Positions 37,394-44,880 of a DNA stretch of 64,000 nt are shown here, in pieces (position 1 is the stretch's first letter; each line of letters begins with the position of its first letter). The notes below the pieces were generated by a model. The model ran no database searches. It was not told the origin of the DNA and saw only the letters and a list, made by a program, of their open reading frames with translations. The stretch comes from Bradyrhizobium sp. Lineage in GTDB: Bacteria > Pseudomonadota > Alphaproteobacteria > Rhizobiales > Beijerinckiaceae. The stretch is taken from NCBI GenBank assembly GCA_004799435.1, contig SSMV01000089.1, positions 1 through 64,000 on the forward strand. The letters are read 5' to 3'. Both the position numbers and the translations under genes were made by a program.

Positions 37394-38713
37394 TCAGCGC
37401 ACGAGGGTCAGCCGACGGGCGGCTCGCGTCACGCCGGTATAGAGCCAGCGTGCGCTATGCTCGCGGAAGGCGCGGCTCTCGTCGAACAGGGTCAGCGAAT
37501 CCCATTGCGACCCCTGCGCCTTATGGACGGTGAGCGCGTAGCCGTAATCGAATTCGTCGGATTCGCGTCGCAGCGGGTAGGGCAGATCGGCTTCGCCGCC
37601 CTCGAAGAACTGCCTGAGCGTCGCGACCTTGACGGAAGCGCGGCCGAGATCGTCTTCCGAACGCAAGGTCATGCGCACGAAATCCTTGCGCATCGCCGCC
37701 AGCGTCTCGACCCGCCACAGGCCGCCGTTGATCAGGCCCTTGACGCGGTCGTTGCGCAGACAGACCAGCTTGTCGCCGGCCGCCGGCAAAGGCTCGCTGA
37801 AGCCCTTGAGCTCCCGGATGCGCTGATTATAGAGCCGGCGTGTGCGATTGACCCCGACCAGCACCTGATCGGCTTCGAGCACATCGGCGCTCGCCACTTC
37901 GGCGCGGCGGATGACGCGCGTCGCGCCATAGACGCCATAGGGGATTTCCCCGCCCGAGCGCACGATCTCGGAAAGGCGGATGATCGGATCGTTCTCCGCC
38001 TGACGATGGATCTGCGTCAGCATGGCGTCGGGCTCGGCCTCGGTGAAAAAGCCGCCGCCCTTGACGGGGGGCAATTGCGCCGGGTCGCCAAGCACGAGGA
38101 TCGGCTTGCCGAAAGAGAGAAGATCGCGGCCAAGCTCGGCGTCGACCATGGAACATTCGTCAATGACGATCAGCGCGGCGCGCGAGGCCGGCCCGTCATG
38201 ATTGAGCGTGAAGCTCGGCGCGCCGTCCTCGCCTTCGCTCGCCCGATAGATCAGCGCGTGAATGGTCGTGGCGCCGGTGCAACCCTTGGAGCGCATCACC
38301 AGCGCCGCCTTGCCGGTGAAGGCGGCAAAGGCGGTCTCGCCGGGAGCGGATTCGGCGAGGTGACGGGCGAGCGTGGTCTTGCCGACGCCGGCGTAGCCGA
38401 ACAGGCGGAACACCTGCGGCTCGCCCTTTTTGAGCCAGCGTCCGACCTTGTCGAGGGCGGCCGTCTGTTCGCTCGACCACTCGCGCGGCCGCGATTGCGC
38501 AGCGGGGGAGCGCGCCGGCTCGGCCGGCGGCGCCTTCGCCTCCGGCGTCGCCGCGACGGGCGCCGCGGGTTTCGGCGCACGCACGCGCTTCAGCCGCTGC
38601 AAATCGACTTCCGCGCCGCAGCGCGGGCAGATGACCGGCCGCTTGCCGAGGTCATAGAAGCGGGAGCCGCAGGCCTGGCAGAGGCGTTTGGCGCCGAGTT
38701 TGGTCTTGAGCAT
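37394..38713 (-). CDS. FYDLN-type zinc ribbon fused to a RecD-like SF1 DNA helicase
   Basis: A 439-residue fusion. Residues 1-40 match the N-terminus of the FYDLN-acid family: LGAKRLCQACGSRFYDLGKRPVICPRCG, with four zinc-ligand cysteines C12, C15, C29, C32. An Ala/Pro-rich linker (about 45-80) leads to an ATP-dependent helicase of the RecD/Dda type: Walker A GYAGVGKTT (106-114), Walker B LIVIDECSM (181-189), motif III GDPAQLPPV, the UvrD-like C-terminal motif VHKAQGSQWDSL and motif VI YTGVTRAARRL. The joint is in one frame without a sign of error. The helicase half is expected to unwind DNA 5' to 3'. ATG 38713 coincides with the zinc-ribbon start. Confidence 0.85.
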   Translation of the reverse strand: MLKTKLGAKRLCQACGSRFYDLGKRPVICPRCGAEVDLQRLKRVRAPKPAAPVAATPEAKAPPAEPARSPAAQSRPREWSSEQTAALDKVGRWLKKGEPQVFRLFGYAGVGKTTLARHLAESAPGETAFAAFTGKAALVMRSKGCTGATTIHALIYRASEGEDGAPSFTLNHDGPASRAALIVIDECSMVDAELGRDLLSFGKPILVLGDPAQLPPVKGGGFFTEAEPDAMLTQIHRQAENDPIIRLSEIVRSGGEIPYGVYGATRVIRRAEVASADVLEADQVLVGVNRTRRLYNQRIRELKGFSEPLPAAGDKLVCLRNDRVKGLINGGLWRVETLAAMRKDFVRMTLRSEDDLGRASVKVATLRQFFEGGEADLPYPLRRESDEFDYGYALTVHKAQGSQWDSLTLFDESRAFREHSARWLYTGVTRAARRLTLVR

Positions 38714-38861
38714 GGACTTTCTTGGCGCGGGCGGTCGCCGGGTTTGGCCCGTTGATAGCCGAAGGGGCGTCGGTCTGTAGAGATTTTCTTCAAGTTTTCG
38801 CTTCACGCTGCCGGTTTGGGCGAGTAGCCGCCCGCCGCCGCGCCGCAACCGGGCTTTGGGC

Positions 38862-38889
38862 CTTGAACCAGGAGCCCGCGAGGCCATAT
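38862..38889 (+). promoter_or_regulatory. Sigma-32 (RpoH)-like promoter of hsp20
   Basis: CTTGAA at 38862-38867 and GGCCATAT at 38882-38889 match the heat-shock consensus CTTGAAA and CCCCATNT, with about 13-14 bases between them. The site lies about 113 bases upstream of the hsp20 ATG, leaving a 100-base structured leader, as is common for rhizobial small-heat-shock genes. The leader was inspected for a ROSE thermosensor but the diagnostic pairing was not clear. Confidence 0.5.
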
Positions 38890-39001
38890 TTCACTCATCC
38901 GGGGCGCGTTCGCGCGGGTCCGGATCGGTTGAGACGGCAGCCGGGCGGGTTGTTCGCTTAAGAAGACCTGTTCGGCGGAGCGCCTGAAAGGGGCTTCGAT
39001 C

Positions 39002-39430
39002 ATGGTGCGTGTGACGGCGCTGAGCTCGCCATTTTTGCTCGGCTTCGACGGCATCGAGCGTGCGCTCGATAAGGCGTCGAAATCCGCTGCGGACGGCTAT
39101 CCTCCTTATAATATTGAGAGAATTGCCGCGCGCGACGGTTCGCCGGAGGTTCTGCGGATCACTTTGGCGGTTGCGGGTTTCGCCCAGGACCAGATCGAGG
39201 TGACGCAGGAGGAAAACCAGTTGGCGATCCGGGGTCGCCAGCAGGACGACAAGTCGCGCGACTATCTCCATCGCGGCATTGCCGCCCGCCAGTTTCAGCG
39301 CAGCTTTCTGCTTGCCGAAGGCATGCAGGTGCGCGGCGCCGAACTTGCGAATGGTTTGTTGTCGATCGATGTGGCCCGTCCGCAACCGGAAAGAACCGTG
39401 AAGAAGATCAATATCGTGGCGCGCGACTGA
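39002..39430 (+). CDS. Hsp20 (alpha-crystallin) small heat-shock protein
   Basis: A 142-residue sHsp of the rhizobial class A type, starting MVRVTALSSPFLLGFDGIERALD. The alpha-crystallin domain (about residues 35-130) shows VLRITLAVAGFAQDQIEVTQEENQLAIRG and the final strand motif GLLSIDV, followed by the short tail VKKINIV with the I-x-I/V-type anchor that docks on neighbouring subunits. These proteins form oligomers that hold unfolded proteins for refolding. A sigma-32-like promoter and a 100-base leader precede it, and a DUF1150 gene follows after 51 bases. Confidence 0.93.
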   Translation: MVRVTALSSPFLLGFDGIERALDKASKSAADGYPPYNIERIAARDGSPEVLRITLAVAGFAQDQIEVTQEENQLAIRGRQQDDKSRDYLHRGIAARQFQRSFLLAEGMQVRGAELANGLLSIDVARPQPERTVKKINIVARD

Positions 39431-39481
39431 TTTGAGTGTGCGCCAGGGCGCGCCGCGAGGCGGCCCGGAAGGAGTGGAGCG

Positions 39482-39757
39482 ATGAACTTTGCCAATGCGA
39501 GATTTGGCGCCTCCGGCGCTGAAGGATTGACCGCCCAGGAATTCGCGCATCTCGGCGGCGGCTCGATCGCCTATCTCAAGACCATCAAGTCCGAGGACGC
39601 CCAGCGGCTGTTCCCGCAGATCGAGGAAATCCGTCCCGGCCTGCAGCTTTTCGCCCTCATCGGCGCCGACGGCGCGCCGATCATGCTGACCGACTCGAAG
39701 GACGCGGCGATCGCCAACGCCTGGGAGCATGAGCTGGAGACGGTCAGCGTCCACTGA
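39482..39757 (+). CDS. DUF1150 family protein
   Basis: A 91-residue protein with LTAQEFAHLGGGSIAYLKTIKSEDAQRLFP and ALIGADGAPIMLTDSKDAAIANAWEHEL, the full DUF1150 pattern. Members are almost always found next to small heat-shock genes in alphaproteobacteria, suggesting a role in the heat response, but the function is unknown. The ATG follows AAGGAGTGGAGCG. Co-transcription with hsp20 is likely. Confidence 0.9.
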   Translation: MNFANARFGASGAEGLTAQEFAHLGGGSIAYLKTIKSEDAQRLFPQIEEIRPGLQLFALIGADGAPIMLTDSKDAAIANAWEHELETVSVH

Positions 39758-39820
39758 CGGACGCTGCCCCGGCCGTCCGAATCGTCTAAGAAGGACGCTT
39801 CTTTCGGACGGCGGAGCGCG

Positions 39821-40627
39821 ATGCGGGCCTATCTGGAACTCTTGCGCGAAGCGCTCGAAAAGGGCGTGGTCAAAGGCGATCGCACCGGCACGGGCGTGCG
39901 CTCGCTGTTTGGCCGCCAGATCCGTTTCGACCTCGCGCACGGGTTTCCGCTCGTCACGACCAAGAAGCTGCATCTCAAGGCGATCGTCCACGAGCTGATC
40001 TGGTTTCTCAACGGCGAAACCAACATCGCCTATCTGAAGAAAAACGGCGTTTCGATCTGGGACGAATGGGCCGATTCCCAGGGCGAGCTGGGTCCGGTCT
40101 ATGGCCGGCAATGGCGGGCCTGGGAGGGGCGCGACGGCCGCGTCTATGACCAGATCGCCTGGCTGATCGCCGAAATCCGCCGCAACCCCAATTCGCGACG
40201 GCTGATCGTGTCGGCGTGGAACGTGCCGGACATCGAGCGCATGAAACTGCCGCCCTGCCATTGCCTGTTTCAATTCTATGTCGCCAACGGAAGGCTCTCC
40301 TGTCAGCTCTATCAGCGTTCGGCCGATCTCTTTCTCGGCGTGCCGTTCAACATCGCCAGCTACGCGCTGCTGACCCATCTGGTCGCGCGCGAATGCGGTC
40401 TTGAGGTCGGCGAATTCGTCCACACCTTCGGCGACGCGCATCTCTACGCCAATCACGAGGCGCAGGCGCGCGAGCAATTGTCGCGCGAGCCGCGCCCGCT
40501 GCCGCGCCTTGTGCTTAGTCCCGCCAGGCCTTCGCCGCGCGGCGCGCTATTCGATCTCGAGGCCGAGGCGATTCGCTTCGAGGGTTACGATCCCTGGCCG
40601 GCGATCAAAGCGCCGGTGGCGGTGTGA
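39821..40627 (+). CDS. thyA: Thymidylate synthase
   Basis: A 268-residue folate-dependent enzyme that methylates dUMP to dTMP with methylene-tetrahydrofolate, releasing dihydrofolate. The catalytic cysteine is C146 in [10 protein letters not shown], the same number as in E. coli; RTGTG (21-25) binds phosphate, and [20 protein letters not shown] is the nucleotide-binding region. It overlaps folA by four bases (GTGA), coupling dTMP synthesis to regeneration of tetrahydrofolate. Confidence 0.97.
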   Translation: MRAYLELLREALEKGVVKGDRTGTGVRSLFGRQIRFDLAHGFPLVTTKKLHLKAIVHELIWFLNGETNIAYLKKNGVSIWDEWADSQGELGPVYGRQWRAWEGRDGRVYDQIAWLIAEIRRNPNSRRLIVSAWNVPDIERMKLPPCHCLFQFYVANGRLSCQLYQRSADLFLGVPFNIASYALLTHLVARECGLEVGEFVHTFGDAHLYANHEAQAREQLSREPRPLPRLVLSPARPSPRGALFDLEAEAIRFEGYDPWPAIKAPVAV

Positions 40628-41160
40628 CGGCGCCGCAGATTGTCCTGATCGCGGCGGTGGCGCGCAATGGCGTCATCGGTGCAGCGAACGCCTTGCCCTG
40701 GCGCCTGTCGAGCGACCTCAAGCATTTCAAGGCGGCGACGCTGGGCAAGCCGCTCGTCATGGGCCGCAAGACCTATCAGTCGATCGGGTCGCCGCTGCCC
40801 GGACGCATCACGATCGTCGTAACGCGCGATTCCCGTTTTGGCGCCGAGGGCGTCTCTGTCGCCCGCGGCATCGACGAGGCGCTGAGCCTTGCGGAGGCGG
40901 CGGCGCGGGCGAACGGATCGAGCGAGATTATCGTCGCCGGTGGCGGCGAAATCTACGCCGAGACGATTGGCCGCGCGACGCGGCTGCTGATTACCGAAGT
41001 CGATCTTGCGCCCGATGGCGACGCGCGATTTCCGGCGATCGACGCCAAGCTGTGGCGCGAAGCGCGCCGCGAACCGGGCCAGCGCGGCCCCCGCGACGAC
41101 GCGGATTTCGCTTTCGTCGAATATGAGCGGGTCACGCCCGGAAAATCTTTCCCGGATTGA
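40624..41160 (+). CDS. folA: Dihydrofolate reductase
   Basis: A 178-residue NADPH-dependent reductase that regenerates tetrahydrofolate from the dihydrofolate made by ThyA. Landmarks are [24 protein letters not shown] (substrate pocket, with the acidic residue in SSDL), [10 protein letters not shown] (NADPH) and [12 protein letters not shown]. The GTG start overlaps the thyA stop. The 3' end overlaps the convergent dehydrogenase gene by 29 bases. Confidence 0.96.
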   Translation: MTAPQIVLIAAVARNGVIGAANALPWRLSSDLKHFKAATLGKPLVMGRKTYQSIGSPLPGRITIVVTRDSRFGAEGVSVARGIDEALSLAEAAARANGSSEIIVAGGGEIYAETIGRATRLLITEVDLAPDGDARFPAIDAKLWREARREPGQRGPRDDADFAFVEYERVTPGKSFPD

Positions 41161-42562
41161 ACAGATTCTGCGGATCGAAGGCGAGTTTGATCCGGCGCAT
41201 CAGGTCGATCGCTTCGGGGCCAAGTTCAGCTTCGACATAGGGGATCTTCTTCTGGCCGACGCCATGCTCGCCGGTGCAGGTGCCGTCCATTGCGACGGCG
41301 CGCCGGGCGAGACGGTCGATGAAATGCTCGGCGCGCGCGACCTCGTCCGGATCGTTCATGTCGATCAGCGCGCTGACATGAAAATTGCCGTCGCCGACAT
41401 GGCCGACGATCGGCGCGATCAGCTTGTGCTCGGCGATGTCGCGCTGCGTCTCTTCGACGCAATCGGCCAGACGCGAAATCGGCACGCAGGCGTCGGTGGC
41501 GAGCGCCCGCGCGCCGGGCCTGAGCGCCACCGCCGCCCAATAGGCGTCGTGGCGCGCCTGCCAGAGCCGGCTGCGCTCCTCCGGCTTCGTCGCCCAGACG
41601 AAAGGACCGCCCGTGTAGTCGGCGGCAATCTCGTCGAAGCGGCGGGCCTGTTCGGCGACGCTTTCCGGACTGCCGTGAAACTCGACGAAGAGCGTCGGCT
41701 GCTCGGGCAGCGCCAGCTTGGAATAGGCGTTGCAGGCTTTGACCTGGAGCGCGTCGAGCAATTCGATGCGGGCGACCGGCAGGCCTGACTGGATCGTCGC
41801 GATTGTCGCGTCGCAGGCGGCGCGCACCGTTTCGAACGGACAATGCCCGCCGGCGATCGCCTCGGGGACGCCAGCGAGACGCAGAGTGACTTCGACAATC
41901 GCGCCGAGCGTTCCCTCCGAGCCGACGAAGAGGCGCGTCAGGTCGTAGCCGGCGGAGCTCTTCTTCGCCCGGCTGGCGGTGCGCAGATAGGCGCCATCGG
42001 CGGTGACGACGCCGAGCGACAGCACGCGGTCCTTCATCGTGCCATAGCGCACGGCGTTGGTGCCCGACGCGCGGGTCGCCGCCATGCCGCCGATCGAGGC
42101 GTCGGCGCCGGGATCGATCGGGAAGAAAAGACCGGTGTCGCGCAGATGCTCGTTGAGCGCTTTGCGCGTCACACCGGGCTCGACGACGCAGTCGAGGTCT
42201 TCGGCATTGACGGCGAGCACGCGATTCATCTGCGAGACGTCAATCGACAATCCGCCATGCAGCGCGTTGACATGACCTTCGAGCGACGTGCCGGCGCCGA
42301 ACGGCACGATTGGCGCGTCATGCGCGGCGCAGATGCGGACGGCGTCGATCACGTCCTGGCGCGAGCGAGCGAAGAGGACCGCGTCGGGCGGCGCCGTCTC
42401 GATCCAGGTGAGGGTATGGCCGTGCTGCTGCCGGACCGCTTCCGACGTCGCCAGCGCATCGCCGAAACGCGCCGCCAGCGCGGCGGTCAAATCCGCCACA
42501 ATGCCGGCGGAGAGCCGGCCTTCGCGGCGACGCAGAGAGACGCGAGCATCGGCGGAGATCAA
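41132..42562 (-). CDS. FAD-linked 2-hydroxyacid dehydrogenase (D-lactate dehydrogenase/GlcD family)
   Basis: A 476-residue flavoprotein. The N-terminal FAD-binding type 4 domain (about 40-220) shows PIVPFGAGTSLEGH and DPGADASIGGMAATRASGTNAVRYGTMKDRV; the C-terminal cap domain shows GHVGDGNFH, and GTCTGEHGVG(Q)KK close to the end. These are marks of the Dld/GlcD family, which oxidises D-lactate or glycolate and passes electrons to the respiratory chain. GlcE and GlcF partners are absent, which favours a single-subunit D-lactate dehydrogenase. Divergent hydroxypyruvate genes suggest glycolate as an alternative substrate. Confidence 0.85.
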   Translation of the reverse strand: MISADARVSLRRREGRLSAGIVADLTAALAARFGDALATSEAVRQQHGHTLTWIETAPPDAVLFARSRQDVIDAVRICAAHDAPIVPFGAGTSLEGHVNALHGGLSIDVSQMNRVLAVNAEDLDCVVEPGVTRKALNEHLRDTGLFFPIDPGADASIGGMAATRASGTNAVRYGTMKDRVLSLGVVTADGAYLRTASRAKKSSAGYDLTRLFVGSEGTLGAIVEVTLRLAGVPEAIAGGHCPFETVRAACDATIATIQSGLPVARIELLDALQVKACNAYSKLALPEQPTLFVEFHGSPESVAEQARRFDEIAADYTGGPFVWATKPEERSRLWQARHDAYWAAVALRPGARALATDACVPISRLADCVEETQRDIAEHKLIAPIVGHVGDGNFHVSALIDMNDPDEVARAEHFIDRLARRAVAMDGTCTGEHGVGQKKIPYVEAELGPEAIDLMRRIKLAFDPQNLFNPGKIFRA

Positions 42563-42762
42563 TGGCGCATCCCAGCATATTGGAGAGAAGGGCGCGGCTA
42601 TTGTGCCTCAGCGCCGGCGCTGCAAGCAATGTTTGGGGGCAATGCTTGCGGGAGAGGCGCCCCGGTCGCCGCAAGGAAGGCTGGACAAGGCGCCTCAGTT
42701 CGTTGAATTTGTGCGCCGCAACGAGGGACGCGGCGGCGGCGGCCTTCGCAAGGGAAGGGTTC

Positions 42763-43554
42763 ATGGCGAAATTCTCCGCCAATCTGTCGATGCTGTTCAC
42801 CGAACGGCCGTTTCTCGACCGTTTCTCGGCGGCGGCGCGGGCGGGATTTCGCGGCGTCGAATATATGAGCCCCTACGGCTATCCGGCGCGCGAGATCGCC
42901 GCGCGATTGCGCGACAATGGCCTCAACCAAGTTTTGTTCAATCTTCCCGTGGGCGACTGGGAAAGGGGCGATCGCGGCTACGCCTGTCAGCCCGATCGCG
43001 TCGAGGAATTTCGCGAAGGCGTCGCGCGGGCGGTCGACTATGCGCTGGCGCTTGGCTGCCCGACCGTCAATTGCCTCGCCGGCATTCCTTCGCCGCGCTC
43101 GACCATTTCCGAGACTCATCGCGCGCTGGTCGACAATCTGCACTACGCCGCCGACCGGCTCGGCGCAGCGGGCGTGCTGCTGGTTATAGAACCCGTCAAT
43201 CGTTTCGATATGCCCAGTTTCGCCATAACCCGTAGCGACCGCGCGCTCGACATCATCGACGAGACCGGTTCGAGCAACATCAAACTGCAATATGACGTCT
43301 ACCACATGCAGCGCATGGAGGGCGATCTGGCGACGACGATCGAGCGTCTCCTGCCGCGCATCGGACATGTCCAGATCGCCGGCAATCCCGGCCGCAACGA
43401 GCCCAATTTTGGCGAGATCAATTATCGCTTCCTGATCGAACGGCTCGACATCCTGGGTTACGACGGCTGGGTCGGCGCGGAATATCATCCGCGTGGTCGC
43501 ACCGAGGACGGCCTGTCCTGGTTCTCCGCCTATCGCACCAAGGGCGAGGGGTAA
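42763..43554 (+). CDS. hyi: Hydroxypyruvate isomerase
   Basis: A 263-residue TIM-barrel isomerase beginning MAKFSANLSMLFTERPFLDRF. Hyi interconverts hydroxypyruvate and tartronate semialdehyde in glyoxylate use. Metal and catalytic residues are visible in VIEPVNRFDMP, LQYDVYHMQRMEGD, HVQIAGNPGRNEP and GAEYHPRG. ATG 42763 follows AAGGGAAGGG. Its stop overlaps the glycerate kinase start (TAATG), so the two are an operon that takes C2/C3 acids to phosphoglycerate. Confidence 0.92.
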   Translation: MAKFSANLSMLFTERPFLDRFSAAARAGFRGVEYMSPYGYPAREIAARLRDNGLNQVLFNLPVGDWERGDRGYACQPDRVEEFREGVARAVDYALALGCPTVNCLAGIPSPRSTISETHRALVDNLHYAADRLGAAGVLLVIEPVNRFDMPSFAITRSDRALDIIDETGSSNIKLQYDVYHMQRMEGDLATTIERLLPRIGHVQIAGNPGRNEPNFGEINYRFLIERLDILGYDGWVGAEYHPRGRTEDGLSWFSAYRTKGEG

Positions 43555-44846
43555 TGGGAGACGCCGCGGGTCGGCGTGAGCGCGATCCGCGCGGATTCTT
43601 GCGCACGCTCTTCGACGCGGCGGTCGAAGCGGCTTCGCCCGCCAAAACATTGGCCGGGTTTCTGCCGCCGCCGCCCAAGGGCCGCACCATTGTCGTCGGC
43701 GCCGGCAAGGCGGCCGCCGCCATGGCGGCTGCGGTCGAAGCGGCCTGGCGCGGCCCGCTCGAGGGCCTCGTCGTCACCCGTTATGGCCATGGCGCGCCCA
43801 CAAAACGCGTCGAAGTGGTCGAGGCTTCGCATCCGATGCCGGATGCGGCAGGCGCCGCCGCCGCGGCGCGCATTCTCGAACGCGTCAAGGGTCTCACCGA
43901 GGACGATCTCGTTCTCTGCCTGATCTCGGGCGGCGCATCGGCGCTGCTGGCGTTGCCCGCTCGCGGCGTCAGCTTCGAGGAAAAGCGAGCGATCAACGCG
44001 GCGCTGCTGAGAAGCGGCGCCGATATCGCGGCGATGAACTGCGTGCGCAAACATCTCTCGGCGATCAAGGGCGGCCGTCTGGCGCTCGCCGCCGCGCCGG
44101 CAAACGTGGTCGGCCTGATTATCTCCGACGTGCCGGGCGACGATCCGGCAACCATCGGGTCGGGACCGACGGTCGCCGATCCGACCACCTCGGCCGAAGC
44201 GCTGGCGATCCTGCGCCGCTATAGGATTGAAGCGTCTCCTTCGGTCGTCGCGCATCTCGAAAGCGCCGCGTCGGAAACGCCGAAGCCCGGCGATGCGCGC
44301 TTCGCCAAAGTGTCGAATGTCATCGTCGCGACGCCCTTCGCCGCGCTTCGCGCTGCGGCCGATGTGGCGCGCGCCGTGGGCGTCACGCCGGTTCTGCTCG
44401 GCGACGCCATCGAGGGCGAGGCGCGCGAAGTCGGCCGCGTCCTGGCTGGCGTTGCGCTGTCGGCCGCCCGCCACGACGCGCCGGCCGCCGCGCCATGCGT
44501 GTTGCTGTCAGGCGGCGAGACGACGGTGACCATGCGCGGCAAGGGCAGGGGCGGGCGCAACGCCGAATTCCTGCTCGCGCTGGCCATTGCGCTTGCCGGC
44601 GCGCCGCGCATTTTCGCGCTTGCCGCCGACACTGACGGGATCGACGGCAGCGAGGACAACGCCGGCGCATTCATCGCGCCCGACACGCTGGCGCGCGCCG
44701 CCGCGCTTGGCCTTAATCCACGCCAATGTCTCGCCGACAATGACGCCTATTCGCTCTTCGCCGCGCTTGGCGATCTTGTCGTCACCGGCCCGACCCGGAC
44801 TAATGTCAATGATTTCCGCGCCATCCTGATCGAGCAGGCGGTTTGA
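43554..44846 (+). CDS. gckA: Glycerate 2-kinase (MOFRL/TtuD family)
   Basis: A 430-residue DUF4147/MOFRL protein. GckA phosphorylates D-glycerate to 2-phosphoglycerate; TtuD relatives were first called hydroxypyruvate reductase. Family landmarks: IVVGAGKAAAAMA near residue 47, CLISGGASALL, VRKHLSAIKGGRLA, IISDVPGDDPATIGSGP, and the C-terminal MOFRL domain with LLSGGETTVTMRGKGRGGRNAEFLL and ALAADTDGIDGSED. Coupling with hyi places it in glyoxylate/hydroxypyruvate metabolism; in serine-cycle methylotrophs the same enzyme is essential, but no other serine-cycle gene is seen here. Confidence 0.92.
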   Translation: MGDAAGRRERDPRGFLRTLFDAAVEAASPAKTLAGFLPPPPKGRTIVVGAGKAAAAMAAAVEAAWRGPLEGLVVTRYGHGAPTKRVEVVEASHPMPDAAGAAAAARILERVKGLTEDDLVLCLISGGASALLALPARGVSFEEKRAINAALLRSGADIAAMNCVRKHLSAIKGGRLALAAAPANVVGLIISDVPGDDPATIGSGPTVADPTTSAEALAILRRYRIEASPSVVAHLESAASETPKPGDARFAKVSNVIVATPFAALRAAADVARAVGVTPVLLGDAIEGEAREVGRVLAGVALSAARHDAPAAAPCVLLSGGETTVTMRGKGRGGRNAEFLLALAIALAGAPRIFALAADTDGIDGSEDNAGAFIAPDTLARAAALGLNPRQCLADNDAYSLFAALGDLVVTGPTRTNVNDFRAILIEQAV

Positions 44847-44880
44847 ACGCGCGGTCGAAATCCGCATTGAGGAGTTCGTT

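Noticed and set aside
38896..39001. ROSE-type RNA thermometer before hsp20
   Set aside because: The diagnostic base pairing with the ribosome site could not be identified by eye; reported only as a leader to test.
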